Below, piece by piece: positions 24,908 to 34,158 of a stretch of DNA of 64,000 nucleotides. The stretch is from Micromonospora sp. NBC_01796. Lineage in GTDB: Bacteria; Actinomycetota; Actinomycetes; Mycobacteriales; Micromonosporaceae. Position 1 is the stretch's first letter. Every line of letters starts with the position of its first letter. The notes under the pieces were generated by a model. The model was not told the DNA's origin. It saw only the letters and a program-made list of their open reading frames with translations, and did no database searches. Made by a program: the position numbers and the translations under genes. Where the stretch lies: contig NZ_CP109078.1 in the NCBI RefSeq assembly GCF_035917455.1, positions 8,168,001-8,232,000 of the forward strand, read 5' to 3'.

Positions 24908-24922
24908 TTCCAATTATTGGAA
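24908..24922. promoter_or_regulatory. Perfect 15-bp palindrome, likely IclR operator
   Basis: TTCCAAT-T-ATTGGAA, two perfect 7-bp arms around one base, lies in the 45-bp gap between the dehydratase and the IclR gene, 10 bp upstream of the dehydratase start codon. IclR-family proteins bind AT-centred palindromes of this size in divergent promoters. Binding is inferred. Confidence 0.7.
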
Positions 24923-24943
24923 CCTCAGTCTACGATTCGGAAC

Positions 24944-25744
24944 GTGGCCGAGGCTACCGCAAGATCCGGTACGGCGGAACGGCCCGCCGAGGGTCCGCTC
25001 GTCGGCTCCGACCGGGTCCTCGCCGTCCTCGCCGAACTGGCCCGGCACCCCGACGGCATCGCACTGGACGACCTCGCGCGTACCGTGGCCAGCCCCAAAC
25101 CCACCGTGCACCGGGCACTGGCCGCGCTGCGCCGAGCCGGTTTCGCCACCCAGGACGACCGCCGGCAGTACGTGCTGGGCGACGAATTCATCCGCCTCGC
25201 CTTCGCCAACCATGAGGCCCGGCTGGACCACCTCCGGGTCGTCCCCATTCTGCGCGAGCTGTCCGCCCGGCACGGCGAGACCGCGCACTACGCCGTACTC
25301 GACGGGCGGTCGGTGGTGTACCGGTCGAAGATCGATCCGCCGAGCGGTGCCGTCCGGCTCACCTCCACCGTCGGCGGGCGCAATCCCGCCCACAGCACCG
25401 CACTGGGCAAGCTGCTCCTGGCCCACCACCTCCCCGACGACAACGCCGTACGCGCCTGGGCCGGCTCGACGCACCTCGAACCCCGCACCGAGCGGACCCG
25501 GACGGCGGTGGCCGACCTCTGCGCCGAACTGGCCCTGACCAGACAACGCGGGTACGGCGTCGAGGACCAGGAGAACGAGCCCGGCGTGAGCTGCCTGGCA
25601 CTCCCCCTGTTCCTCTCCTCGCCGACCGAACCCAGCGGTGCGGTCAGCATCAGCGCGCTGACGTACCGGACCCCGTTGCGGGACCTGGTCGAGGATCTGC
25701 CGGCGATCCGGGCCATCGTCGAACGGGGAGGGCGGACGGGGTGA
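24944..25744 (+). CDS. IclR family transcriptional regulator
   Basis: 266 residues: N-terminal winged helix SDRVLAVLAELARHPDGIALDDLARTVASPKPTVHRALAALRRAGF, then the GAF-like effector domain with HYAVLDGRSVVYRSKID, NPAHSTALGKLLLAH and RQRGYGVEDQENEPGVSCLALPLF. GTG 24944 is the start that leaves room for the operator; its stop overlaps the next gene as GTGA. Probably controls the dehydratase and the coupled dehydrogenase in response to a sugar-acid intermediate. Confidence 0.92.
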   Translation: MAEATARSGTAERPAEGPLVGSDRVLAVLAELARHPDGIALDDLARTVASPKPTVHRALAALRRAGFATQDDRRQYVLGDEFIRLAFANHEARLDHLRVVPILRELSARHGETAHYAVLDGRSVVYRSKIDPPSGAVRLTSTVGGRNPAHSTALGKLLLAHHLPDDNAVRAWAGSTHLEPRTERTRTAVADLCAELALTRQRGYGVEDQENEPGVSCLALPLFLSSPTEPSGAVSISALTYRTPLRDLVEDLPAIRAIVERGGRTG

Positions 25745-26754
25745 GGGCCTTCGTGGTCACCGGCCCGCACCGGTCCGGCGTGCAGGAGGTCGAGCCACCC
25801 AAGGCGGGACCGGACCAGGTCGTGGTCGACGTGTCCCGGGTCGGGGTCTGCGGCACCGACGTCGAGTTCTTCACCGGCGAGATGGCGTACCTGCACCAGG
25901 GCCACGCCCGGTACCCGATGCGCCTGGGCCACGAGTGGTGCGGCACGGTGGCGGCGGTGGGGCGCGGGGTCGATCCACGGTGGCTCGGCCGGCGGGTCAC
26001 CGGCGACACGATGCTCGGCTGTGGCCACTGCCGGCGGTGCCTGGGCGGCCTGGGTCATGTCTGCACGGACCGCAGCGAGATCGGCATCCGGGGCGGATTT
26101 GCCGGTGCACTGGCCGAGCAGTTGGCCGTACCGGTGAGCGCCCTGCACGCCCTGCCGGACTCGGTGGACGACAGCGCCGGTGCCCTGGTGGAGCCGGGCG
26201 GGAACGCGCTGCGGTCCGTACGGGCCGCGGCACCCGCTCCGGGTGACCGGGTGCTCGTCCTGGGCCCCGGGACCATCGGGCTGCTGGTGGCCGAGTTCGC
26301 CCGCGCCGAAGGTGCCGAGGTCCACGTGGTGGGGAAGTCGCCCCGGTCGCTGGAGTTCGCCCGCACCCTGGGTTTTGCCGGCGTGTGGGGCGATGACCGC
26401 ATCCCGGCACTGCCCTGGGACGCGGTTGTCGACGCCTCCAACGACCCGGCCGTACCGGCGCTCGCGCTCGACCTGGTGGAACCCGGCGGCCGGGTGGTCT
26501 ACATCGGCCTGGCCGGCACCCCGAGCCGGCTCGACACCCGGACCCTGGTACTCAAGGACGTGACGGCGGTCGGGATCCTCGGCGCCTCGGCCGGGCTCGC
26601 CGGCACCATCGAGCGGTACGCCGCCGCCACCGTCGACCCCCGGCCGCTGGTCGCCGCCACCGTCGGCCTGGAGCAGGTCGGCGAGGTGCTGGCCGGTGGT
26701 CTGCCCGAAAACGCCGGACCGGGTCCGAAGGTGCACGTCGACCCCCGCCGTTGA
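25741..26754 (+). CDS. Zinc-dependent alcohol/polyol dehydrogenase (MDR family)
   Basis: 337 residues. The catalytic zinc site is GVCGTD (Cys), GHEWCG (His-Glu) and VEPGGNA (Glu). Four structural-zinc cysteines are in GCGHCRRCLGGLGHVC, and the Rossmann motif is LGPGTIGLLVAEFA. It is of the threonine/sorbitol dehydrogenase class. The 4-base GTGA overlap with iclR makes them one operon. It likely oxidises a sugar, polyol or sugar acid that feeds the dehydratase across the divergent promoter (inference). Confidence 0.9.
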   Translation: MRAFVVTGPHRSGVQEVEPPKAGPDQVVVDVSRVGVCGTDVEFFTGEMAYLHQGHARYPMRLGHEWCGTVAAVGRGVDPRWLGRRVTGDTMLGCGHCRRCLGGLGHVCTDRSEIGIRGGFAGALAEQLAVPVSALHALPDSVDDSAGALVEPGGNALRSVRAAAPAPGDRVLVLGPGTIGLLVAEFARAEGAEVHVVGKSPRSLEFARTLGFAGVWGDDRIPALPWDAVVDASNDPAVPALALDLVEPGGRVVYIGLAGTPSRLDTRTLVLKDVTAVGILGASAGLAGTIERYAAATVDPRPLVAATVGLEQVGEVLAGGLPENAGPGPKVHVDPRR

Positions 26755-26883
26755 TCGCCGTGGGACGGGTCGCGGTCCACCCGCTGCCGCTCGCCTTCGA
26801 GCAGCAGCGACGTTCACGCCCCGGCTGGATTACCCCGGCAGCCGACGGGTAAGCGGCGGTCCTCACCAGGTGGGAGGGATCAG

Positions 26884-27642
26884 ATGTCCGAACGACACAC
26901 GGTGTTGCGCTCGATGCACGATCTGGGATTGGCGGCCTGGTTCGGCGGCTCGCTGATGGGGGCGGTCGGCGTCAACAGCGCGGCGACCCGGGTCGACAAC
27001 TCCAAGGAACGGCTCGGCGTGGCCTCGGCCGGCTGGGCCCGGTGGACACCGGTCAACGCCGCCGCGATCGGTGCCCACATGGCCGGCGCCGCGGGCGAGT
27101 TGGTGACCGAGAGTCCACGGGTGATCGCCCAGGCCGGGGTGGCCAGGATGAGCCTGGTCAAGACCGGGCTCACCGTGGCGGCGCTGGCGGTGACCGGTTA
27201 CAGCCGGATGCTCGGGATGAGGCTGCAGAAGGCCGGTGGTCCACCGGTCGACGGGACCACCGAGCCGAACCACGCCACCCCGAAGGACATCGCGGCGAGC
27301 CAGCGCCAGCTCCGGGTGCTCCAGTGGGCGATTCCCGCCCTCACCGGCGCGCTGATTGTGATCACCGCGCTCGCCGGGGAGCAGCAGAAGCCCGGCCAGG
27401 TGGCCAAGGGGATGCTGCGACGGGCCAGGAGCATGCGGCACCGCCGGTCGCACGTGTCGCGGTACGCCCAGGGGGCGATGCGGCATGTGCCGGGGGCCCT
27501 GAACCAGGCGTCGGGTGCGATGCGGCACGTACCGGGCGCAATGCGGCAGGCGTCCGGCGGGTTGCGGTACGCCTCGAAGGGCATGGGTCGGGTGATGGCC
27601 GCACGGTCGGCCATGCACGCGCTGTCGATGCTGCGACGCTGA
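26884..27642 (+). CDS. Membrane protein with cationic C-terminal 14-residue repeats
   Basis: 252 residues. The N-terminal part (about 8-130) has short hydrophobic stretches (LGLAAWFGGSLMGAVGVNS, AAIGAHMAGAAGELV), and a clear TM segment follows (LQWAIPALTGALIVITALAG, about 143-162). The C-terminal tail has three tandem 14-residue units, GAMRHVPGALNQAS, GAMRHVPGAMRQAS and GGLRYASKGMGRVM, giving a strongly basic amphipathic region. Ribosome site GGGAGG. It converges on the sugar transporter genes at a strong hairpin. Function unknown; the tail could bind membrane, DNA or cell wall. Confidence 0.75.
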   Translation: MSERHTVLRSMHDLGLAAWFGGSLMGAVGVNSAATRVDNSKERLGVASAGWARWTPVNAAAIGAHMAGAAGELVTESPRVIAQAGVARMSLVKTGLTVAALAVTGYSRMLGMRLQKAGGPPVDGTTEPNHATPKDIAASQRQLRVLQWAIPALTGALIVITALAGEQQKPGQVAKGMLRRARSMRHRRSHVSRYAQGAMRHVPGALNQASGAMRHVPGAMRQASGGLRYASKGMGRVMAARSAMHALSMLRR

Positions 27643-27703
27643 GCGTACGGACGAGTCGCCCCGGCCATGGGCCGGGGCGGGGCCGGTCCCGTGATGAACG
27701 CCG

Positions 27704-27738
27704 ACGGCGGTCGGTGCCGGTTCGGCACCGACCGCCGT
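27704..27738. terminator. Bidirectional hairpin terminator
   Basis: A perfect 15-bp stem, arms ACGGCGGTCGGTGCC and GGCACCGACCGCCGT with loop GGTTC, lies between the convergent membrane-protein gene and gguB. No T-run follows, as is usual for high-GC actinobacterial terminators. Confidence 0.8.
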
Positions 27739-27756
27739 TACGGGCGGAACCTGCGG

Positions 27757-29019
27757 TCAGCGGCTGGCGAGGCCGGCGCGCCGCTTGGTCCAGACGTCGA
27801 ACGCCACCGCCGCGAGCAGGACGATGCCCTTGACCAGCATCACCCGCTCGCTCGGGGCACCGATCAGGGACATGCCGTTGTTGATCACACCCATGATCAG
27901 ACCACCGGTGATGGCACCGACCACCTTGCCGACGCCGCCCTGAACCGCGGCGCCGCCGATGAACGCGGCCGCGATCGCGTCGAGTTCGAACGAGTTACCC
28001 GCGGTCGGGCCGGCCTGGTTGAGCCGGCCGGCGAAGATGACCCCGGCGAGGGCGGCGAGCACACCCATGTTGACGAAGATCCAGAAGATCACCGACTTGA
28101 CCTTGACGCCGGAGAGCGTCGCGGCCTGGACGTTGCCACCGACGGCGTAGATCTGGCGACCGAACACCGCCCGGTTGGTCAGCAGCGAGTAGCCGAGGAC
28201 CAGCACCGCCAGCAGCACCAGCACCCAGGGCAGGTTCTTGAACCGGGCGAGCTGCACCACCACCGCCAGGACCACCACGGCAGCGGCGACGATCTTCAGG
28301 AGGAACAGCGGCAGCGGGTCCACGACCTGCTGGTAGCCGAGCCGGGCCTTGCGGGTACGCCACTGCGTACCGGCGATCCCGACCACCGCGACCACCCCCA
28401 CCAGGAGGCTGAACAGGTCCGCACCACCCAGCGGCCCGAGGCCGATGTTGCCGAAGTAACCGCTGGTGAACCCGTTGGAGAGGGTACGGATCTGCTCCGG
28501 GAACGGCCCGATGCCCTGGTTACCCAGGACGGTGAGGGTCAGCGCGCGGAAGAGCAGCATGCCGGCCAGCGTGACGATGAACGCCGGGATACCGAAGTAC
28601 GCGATCCAGTAGCCCTGCCAGGCGCCGATCAGGCCACCGATCACCAGGGTGATGAGCAGTGCGAGGGGCCAGGGGACATCATGGTTGACCATCAGCACCG
28701 CGGAGATGGCACCGCTGACCGCCACCACCGACCCGACCGACAGGTCGATGTGCCCGGCGATGATGATCAGGATCATCCCGATCGCGAGGATCAGGATGTA
28801 CGAGTTCTGCACGATGATGTTTGAGATGTTCTGCGGCTGTAGCAGGTCACCGCCGGTCAGCACCGAGAACAACACGATGATCAGGGCGAACGCGACGTAG
28901 ATGCCGCTCTGCCGAAGGTTCAGCGAGAGTCGTCGCTGCGGCTTGCCGTCCGGTTGCCGCGAGTCGCCGACGCCGACCACGGCACCGGCATCGGCGCTCG
29001 CGGGTGCGATGCTGCTCAT
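27757..29019 (-). CDS. gguB: Multiple-sugar ABC transporter permease (MmsB/GguB-like)
   Basis: 420 residues with about ten or more hydrophobic segments. NISNIIVQNSYILILAIGMILIIIAGHIDLSVGSVVA is the diagnostic ribose/xylose-type permease signature, and AAAFIGGAAVQGGVGKVVGAITG the second. A central loop (about 200-250) is longer than in RbsC and fits the MmsB/XylH branch. It starts 5 bp after the ATPase gene. Homodimeric membrane channel of a pentose/hexose importer; last gene of the ara transcription unit. Confidence 0.9.
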   Translation of the reverse strand: MSSIAPASADAGAVVGVGDSRQPDGKPQRRLSLNLRQSGIYVAFALIIVLFSVLTGGDLLQPQNISNIIVQNSYILILAIGMILIIIAGHIDLSVGSVVAVSGAISAVLMVNHDVPWPLALLITLVIGGLIGAWQGYWIAYFGIPAFIVTLAGMLLFRALTLTVLGNQGIGPFPEQIRTLSNGFTSGYFGNIGLGPLGGADLFSLLVGVVAVVGIAGTQWRTRKARLGYQQVVDPLPLFLLKIVAAAVVVLAVVVQLARFKNLPWVLVLLAVLVLGYSLLTNRAVFGRQIYAVGGNVQAATLSGVKVKSVIFWIFVNMGVLAALAGVIFAGRLNQAGPTAGNSFELDAIAAAFIGGAAVQGGVGKVVGAITGGLIMGVINNGMSLIGAPSERVMLVKGIVLLAAVAFDVWTKRRAGLASR

Positions 29020-29024
29020 CGGGT

Positions 29025-30557
29025 CTACTCCTGTTCCTTGGTCATGTACTGCATGAGTCGTTCCTGGGTGGCGTCCTTGCGATCGACCTCGCCGGTCACC
29101 CGTCCCGCCGACAGGGCGTAGACACGGTCACAGAGGCCCAGCAGTTCGGGCAGTTCCGACGAGATGACCAGCACGGCCTTGCCCTCGTCGGCGAGCCGGT
29201 TGATGATCGAGTAGATCTCGTACTTCGCACCCACGTCGATGCCACGGGTCGGCTCGTCGAGGATCAGTACGTCCGGATCAGTGAAGATCCACTTCGACAG
29301 CACGACCTTCTGCTGGTTACCACCGCTGAGCTTGCCGGTGATGCTCGCGACGGTCGGCGCCTTGATGTTCATGCTGGTCCGGAAGTCGTTCGCGACCCGG
29401 TACTCCTCGTTCTCGTTCACCCACCCCCGGCGGGCGAGCTTGCGCAGCCCGGCAGCGGAGACGTTGCGCTTGATGTCGTCGATGAGGTTGAGCCCGTACC
29501 GCTTGCGGTCCTCGGTCACGTACGCGATGCCGTGCCGGATGGCCTCCCGGACCGACTTCAGCTCGATCTCCCGGCCGTCCTTGAAGATCCGGCCGGAGAT
29601 GTTCGTGCCGTACGAGCGGCCGAAGACGCTCATCGCCAGCTCGGTACGACCGGCGCCCATCAGACCGGCCAGCCCGACGATCTCGCCCCGACGCAGGGTC
29701 AGGTTGGCCTTCGAGACCACCACCCGACCGCGCTGGGTCGGGCTGTGTACGGTCCAGTCCTCGATCCGCAGGACCTCCTCGCCGACCCGCGACTCGTGCG
29801 GCGGGAACCGGTTCTCCAGTGCCCGGCCGACCATGCCGGAGATGATCCGGTCCTCGGTGACCTCCTCGACGGCCGGATCGAGGGTCTCGATCGAGCGCCC
29901 GTCGCGCAGGATGGTGATCCGGTCCGCGATCTCCCGGACCTCGTTCAGCTTGTGCGAGATGATCACCGAGGTGATCCCCTGGCTGCGCAGGCCACGCAGG
30001 AGGTCGAGCAGGTGGGCGGAGTCGTCGTCGTTGAGCGCCGCGGTCGGCTCGTCGAGGATCAGCAGTCGCACCCGCTTGGAGAGCGCCTTGGCGATCTCGA
30101 CCAGTTGCTGCTTGCCCACACCCAGGTCGAGCACCGGCGTCACCGGGTTCTCGGTCAGCCCCACCCGACGCAGCAACTCGGCCGCCTCGTGGTTGGTCCG
30201 GTTCCAGTCGATCAGCCCACGGGTCGCCAACTCGTTGCCGAGGAAGATGTTCTCGGCGATCGAGAGCTGCTGGGCGAGCGCCAGTTCCTGGTGGATGATC
30301 GCGATGCCGCGCTGCTCGCTGGCCCGGATGTCGCCGAACTTGGACAGCTCGCCGTCGACGTAGATCTCGCCCTCGTACGACCCGTACGGGTAGACGCCCG
30401 AGAGCACCTTCATCAAAGTCGACTTGCCCGCGCCGTTCTCACCGCAGATCGCATGGATCTCGCCCCGGCGTACGGACAGGTTGACGTCCTGGAGCGCTTT
30501 CACCCCGGGGAACGTCTTGGTGATCCCGCGCATCTGCAGGATGTTGTCGTCGGTCAT
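29025..30557 (-). CDS. gguA: Multiple-sugar ABC transporter ATP-binding protein (MmsA/GguA-like)
   Basis: 510 residues with two fused ABC domains. The first has Walker [13 protein letters not shown] and Walker [12 protein letters not shown]. The second has a degenerate Walker A region ([16 protein letters not shown]), signature [14 protein letters not shown] and Walker [15 protein letters not shown], the usual asymmetry of the RbsA/AraG/GguA family. It energises uptake with the GguB permease and the ChvE-like binding protein; its start is about 108 bp downstream of the binding-protein stop. Confidence 0.92.
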   Translation of the reverse strand: MTDDNILQMRGITKTFPGVKALQDVNLSVRRGEIHAICGENGAGKSTLMKVLSGVYPYGSYEGEIYVDGELSKFGDIRASEQRGIAIIHQELALAQQLSIAENIFLGNELATRGLIDWNRTNHEAAELLRRVGLTENPVTPVLDLGVGKQQLVEIAKALSKRVRLLILDEPTAALNDDDSAHLLDLLRGLRSQGITSVIISHKLNEVREIADRITILRDGRSIETLDPAVEEVTEDRIISGMVGRALENRFPPHESRVGEEVLRIEDWTVHSPTQRGRVVVSKANLTLRRGEIVGLAGLMGAGRTELAMSVFGRSYGTNISGRIFKDGREIELKSVREAIRHGIAYVTEDRKRYGLNLIDDIKRNVSAAGLRKLARRGWVNENEEYRVANDFRTSMNIKAPTVASITGKLSGGNQQKVVLSKWIFTDPDVLILDEPTRGIDVGAKYEIYSIINRLADEGKAVLVISSELPELLGLCDRVYALSAGRVTGEVDRKDATQERLMQYMTKEQE

Positions 30558-30665
30558 GCCTGGTGTCCCTCCGGGCTGTGCTGATCGCCGTTGAGCCGCG
30601 TCACCCCGCCGGTCCCGCCGCCGGCCCGGTGTTCCCGGATCCGGCGGCAGGACCGCGCGATCGAA

Positions 30666-31793
30666 TTACTTCAGCTGGTCGGCGGTGTAGAAACCGGAGT
30701 CGACCACGGCCTTCTGGTAGTTGGACTTGTCCACCACGACCGGCTCGAGCAGGAACGACGGCACGACCTTGTTGCCGTTGTCGTAGTCGGTCGTGTTGTT
30801 CACCTCGGGCTTGTCGCCCTTGAGCACGGCGTCGGCCATCTTGACGGTCACGTCGGCGAGCTGCCGGGTGTCCTTGTAGATGGTCGAGTACTGCTCACCC
30901 GCGATGATCGACTTCACCGACGCCAGCTCGGCGTCCTGACCGGTGACCGGCGGGTACGGCTGGCCGGCGGTGCCGTAACCGTTGCTCTTGAGCGCGGACA
31001 GGATGCCGATCGACAGCCCGTCGTACGGGGACAGCACGCCGTTGACCTTGGTGCCGCCGCTGTAGGTCTTGGACAGCAGGTCCTCCATCCGCTTCTGCGC
31101 GGTGGCCGGGTCCCAACGCAGGATCGCGACGGTCTTGAAGTCCTTCTGACCGCTCTTCACCACCAGCGTGCCCTTGTCCAGGTACGGCTGCAGGACCGAC
31201 ATCGCCCCGTTGAAGAAGAAGGTGGCGTTGTTGTCGTCCGGCGAGCCCGCGAACAGCTCGATGTTGAACGGGCCCTTGGCCTCGCCGTCGGTGCCGTCGG
31301 CCTTCTTCAGACCCAGGCCGACCAGCAGCGAGGTGGCCTGCTCGACGCCGACCTTGAAGTTGTCGAAAGTGGCGTAGTAGTCCACGTTCGGGCTGTTGCG
31401 GATCAGGCGGTCATAGGAGATGACCGGGATCTTCTTGTCCCCCGCCTCCTGCAACTGCGTCGTCAGCGCGGTGCCGTCGATCGAGGCCACGATGAGCAGC
31501 TTGGCGCCCTTCGTGATCTGGTTCTCGATCTGGTTGACCTGCGTCGGGATGTCGTTCTCGGCGTACTGCAGGTCGACCTTGTAGCCCAGCTTCTCCAGCG
31601 CGCTCTTGACGTTGTCACCGTCGTGGATCCAACGCTCGGAGGACCTGGTCGGCATGGTGACGCCGATCAGGGCGCCGGCGTTGTTCCCGCCCTCCGCACC
31701 CTGGTCGACGGTCTTGGTGCTCGAGCCGCAGGCCGTCAGGGCGGCGGCGAGCGTGATGGCTCCTGCCACCGACGCGAGCCGTACGAACCTCAT
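30666..31793 (-). CDS. chvE: ChvE-like sugar-binding lipoprotein
   Basis: 375 residues. Lipoprotein signal [22 protein letters not shown] with lipobox ALTAC, so it is tethered to the outer face of the membrane. Periplasmic-binding type 1 fold: [68 protein letters not shown]. This is the ChvE/MmsE type that binds several aldoses. First gene of the transporter set, 142 bp after araA on the same strand. Confidence 0.92.
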   Translation of the reverse strand: MRFVRLASVAGAITLAAALTACGSSTKTVDQGAEGGNNAGALIGVTMPTRSSERWIHDGDNVKSALEKLGYKVDLQYAENDIPTQVNQIENQITKGAKLLIVASIDGTALTTQLQEAGDKKIPVISYDRLIRNSPNVDYYATFDNFKVGVEQATSLLVGLGLKKADGTDGEAKGPFNIELFAGSPDDNNATFFFNGAMSVLQPYLDKGTLVVKSGQKDFKTVAILRWDPATAQKRMEDLLSKTYSGGTKVNGVLSPYDGLSIGILSALKSNGYGTAGQPYPPVTGQDAELASVKSIIAGEQYSTIYKDTRQLADVTVKMADAVLKGDKPEVNNTTDYDNGNKVVPSFLLEPVVVDKSNYQKAVVDSGFYTADQLK

Positions 31794-31935
31794 GTTCTCT
31801 CCTTTGAGTACAGAGCGCGGGGGCCGACCGTGATCAGTTGATCCGGCTGCGAAGGTCGCCGCGTTTCATTCCTTGGGGTGTCGACCGGCCTCGGGCCCGT
31901 CGACGTGATCGTGCGGATGAGGGACGGGATCTCCC

Positions 31936-33477
31936 TCACCCCCTGCCCGGCAGCCCTTGGGCCAACCGGTAGTAGGCCTGGTTCCAGCGCAGCCGGTCGG
32001 TGAAGCCGGTGGCGGTGGTGTGCTGGTCGATCACCAGCAGCTCGGTGCGGAGCATGTTCGCGAAGTCCTGCAGGGTTTCCACCCCGACCGCCTGGGTCAG
32101 CACGGTGTGGTGCGGTCCTCCGGCGGTCAGCCACGACTCGGCCGAGGTGGACAGCGTCGGGGCGGGCTTCCACACCGCCCGCGCCACCGGCAGGTTCGGC
32201 AGCGGCTCGTCCGGCGGGACGACCTCGATCTCGTTGGCCACGAACCGGAACCGGTCACCGAGGTCGGCCAGGCCGATCACCACGCCCGGTCCGGAGACCG
32301 CGTCGAAGACGAGCCGGACCGGGTCCTCCCGGCCGCCGATGCCGAGCGGGTGGATCTCGCACGACGGCTGCCCACCGGCGATGGTCGGGCAGACCTCCAG
32401 CATGTGCGCGCCGAGGATCTTCGGCTCGCCGGGCCCGAAGTGGTAGGTGTAGTCCTCCATGAAGGAGGTGCCGCGCCCGGTGCCGACCCCCATCGCCTTC
32501 ACCGCGGCGAGCAGCGCGGAGGTCTTCCAGTCGCCCTCCCCGCCGAAGCCGTAGCCGTCGGCCATCAGCCGCTGGACCGCGATGCCGGGGAGCTGGCGCA
32601 GCCCGCCGAGGTCCTGGAAGTTGGTGGTGAACGCACCGAAGCCGCCGGTGGTGAGGAACTGACGCAGCCCGAGTTCGATCCGGGCGGCGTACCGCAGTTC
32701 CGGGTGGCGCTGGCCGCCCGAGGCGAGTTCCGGGGCGAGCCGGTACTGGTCGGCGTACTCCACGACCAGCTTGTCAATCGCGTCGTCGGCCACCTGGTCG
32801 ACCAGCTCGACCAGGTCGTTGACGCCGTACGTGTTCACCGAGACGCCGAAACGCAGCTCGGCCTCGACCTTGTCGCCCTCGGTGACCGCGACGTCGCGCA
32901 TGTTGTCGCCGAAGCGGGCCAGGCGCAGCGTACGGAGGTGGCTGTAGCCGGCGGCGGCACGGGCCCAGCCGTCGATCCGGGCCACCAGGGCCGGGTCGGA
33001 GGCGTGCCCGGCGACGGTCTTGCGGGCCACCCCGAGGCGGGTCTGGATGAACCCGAACTCGCGGTCACCGTGCGCGGCCTGGTTGAGGTTCATGAAGTCC
33101 ATGTCGATGGACGCCCAGGGCAGCGCGACGTTGAGCTGGGTGTGCAGGTGCAGCAGCGGCTTGCGCAGGACGTCGAGCCCGCTGATCCACATCTTCGCCG
33201 GGGAGAAGGTGTGCATCCAGGCGATGACCCCGATGCAGTCCGGGTCGGCGTTCGCCGCGAGCATCACCTGCCGGATCGCGCCCGCGTCGGTGAGGACCGG
33301 TTGCCACACCAGTTCCGCGGCGATCCGGCCGTCGGCGGTCAGGGTCCGCTGGATCTCCTGCGACTGCTCGGCGACCTGCTGGAGCGTCTCCGGGCCGTAG
33401 AGGTGCTGGCTGCCGGTGAGGAACCAGATCTGGGGTTTGGTGTCCGGTGTGATGGCGGATCCTCCTGTTCCGGGCAT
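31936..33477 (-). CDS. araA: L-arabinose isomerase
   Basis: 513 residues, standard length. Starts near [12 protein letters not shown], a universal AraA motif. Metal ligands are visible as GEGDWK (Glu), [10 protein letters not shown] (Glu, His) and GGPHHTV (His). Converts L-arabinose to L-ribulose in the cytoplasm. Three bases separate it from the araD stop. A 6-bp hairpin (GAGGGA/TCCCTC, 31919-31937) overlaps its stop and may attenuate read-through into chvE. Confidence 0.97.
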   Translation of the reverse strand: MPGTGGSAITPDTKPQIWFLTGSQHLYGPETLQQVAEQSQEIQRTLTADGRIAAELVWQPVLTDAGAIRQVMLAANADPDCIGVIAWMHTFSPAKMWISGLDVLRKPLLHLHTQLNVALPWASIDMDFMNLNQAAHGDREFGFIQTRLGVARKTVAGHASDPALVARIDGWARAAAGYSHLRTLRLARFGDNMRDVAVTEGDKVEAELRFGVSVNTYGVNDLVELVDQVADDAIDKLVVEYADQYRLAPELASGGQRHPELRYAARIELGLRQFLTTGGFGAFTTNFQDLGGLRQLPGIAVQRLMADGYGFGGEGDWKTSALLAAVKAMGVGTGRGTSFMEDYTYHFGPGEPKILGAHMLEVCPTIAGGQPSCEIHPLGIGGREDPVRLVFDAVSGPGVVIGLADLGDRFRFVANEIEVVPPDEPLPNLPVARAVWKPAPTLSTSAESWLTAGGPHHTVLTQAVGVETLQDFANMLRTELLVIDQHTTATGFTDRLRWNQAYYRLAQGLPGRG

Positions 33478-33480
33478 GAC

Positions 33481-34158
33481 TCAGGCCTGCCCGTACACGT
33501 TCTGGTAGCGGGCGTAGAGCGAGTCGATGTCATCGGCCGCCAGCGGCAGCGGGGTGCCGAGCTGGCGGGAGATGTGTACGGTCCGCGCCACGTCCTCGCA
33601 CATCACCGCCGCCTTGACCGCGGCTCGGGCGCTGGCCCCGATCGTGAACACCCCGTGGTTGCGCATCAGCACCGCCGGCGACCGGTGCCCGGTGAGGGTG
33701 GCGACGATGCCCTGGCCGATCGAGTCGTCCCCGATCAGTGCGAACGGGCCGACCGGGATCTCGCCACCGAACTCGTCGGCGATCATCGTGAGCACGCACG
33801 GAATCGGCTCGGCCCGCGCCGACCAGGCGGTCGCGTACGTCGAGTGGGTGTGCACCACGCCCCCGACGTGCGGCATGTGCTTGTAGACGTAGGCGTGGGC
33901 AGCGGTGTCGGAGGACGGGGCCAGCTCGCCGTCGACGAGGTTGGCGTCGAGGTCGGTCACCACCATGTTGTCGGCGGTGATCTCGTCGTAGCTGATCCCG
34001 GACGGCTTGATGACCAGCAGGTCCGCGCCGGGGACGCGGGCGGAGACGTTGCCGGCGGTCCAGACCACCAGTTCGTTGCGGGGCAGTTCGGCGTGCAGCG
34101 CGGCGACCTGGGCGCGCAACGCGCGGATGGTCCCGGCGACGGATTCGGTGACGGTCAC
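33481..34158 (-). CDS. araD: L-ribulose-5-phosphate 4-epimerase
   Basis: 225 residues, class II aldolase fold. ELVVWTAGNVSARVPG, LVIKPSGISYDE, VHTHSTYATAW (two zinc His) and LMRNHGVFTIG (third His) are the AraD blocks. The GTG start overlaps the araB stop as GTGA. Produces D-xylulose 5-phosphate for the pentose phosphate pathway. Confidence 0.95.
   Translation of the reverse strand: MTVTESVAGTIRALRAQVAALHAELPRNELVVWTAGNVSARVPGADLLVIKPSGISYDEITADNMVVTDLDANLVDGELAPSSDTAAHAYVYKHMPHVGGVVHTHSTYATAWSARAEPIPCVLTMIADEFGGEIPVGPFALIGDDSIGQGIVATLTGHRSPAVLMRNHGVFTIGASARAAVKAAVMCEDVARTVHISRQLGTPLPLAADDIDSLYARYQNVYGQA

Noticed and set aside
31919-31937. Hairpin at the araA stop as a terminator
   Set aside because: Only a 6-bp stem with no T-run; recorded as a possible attenuator only.
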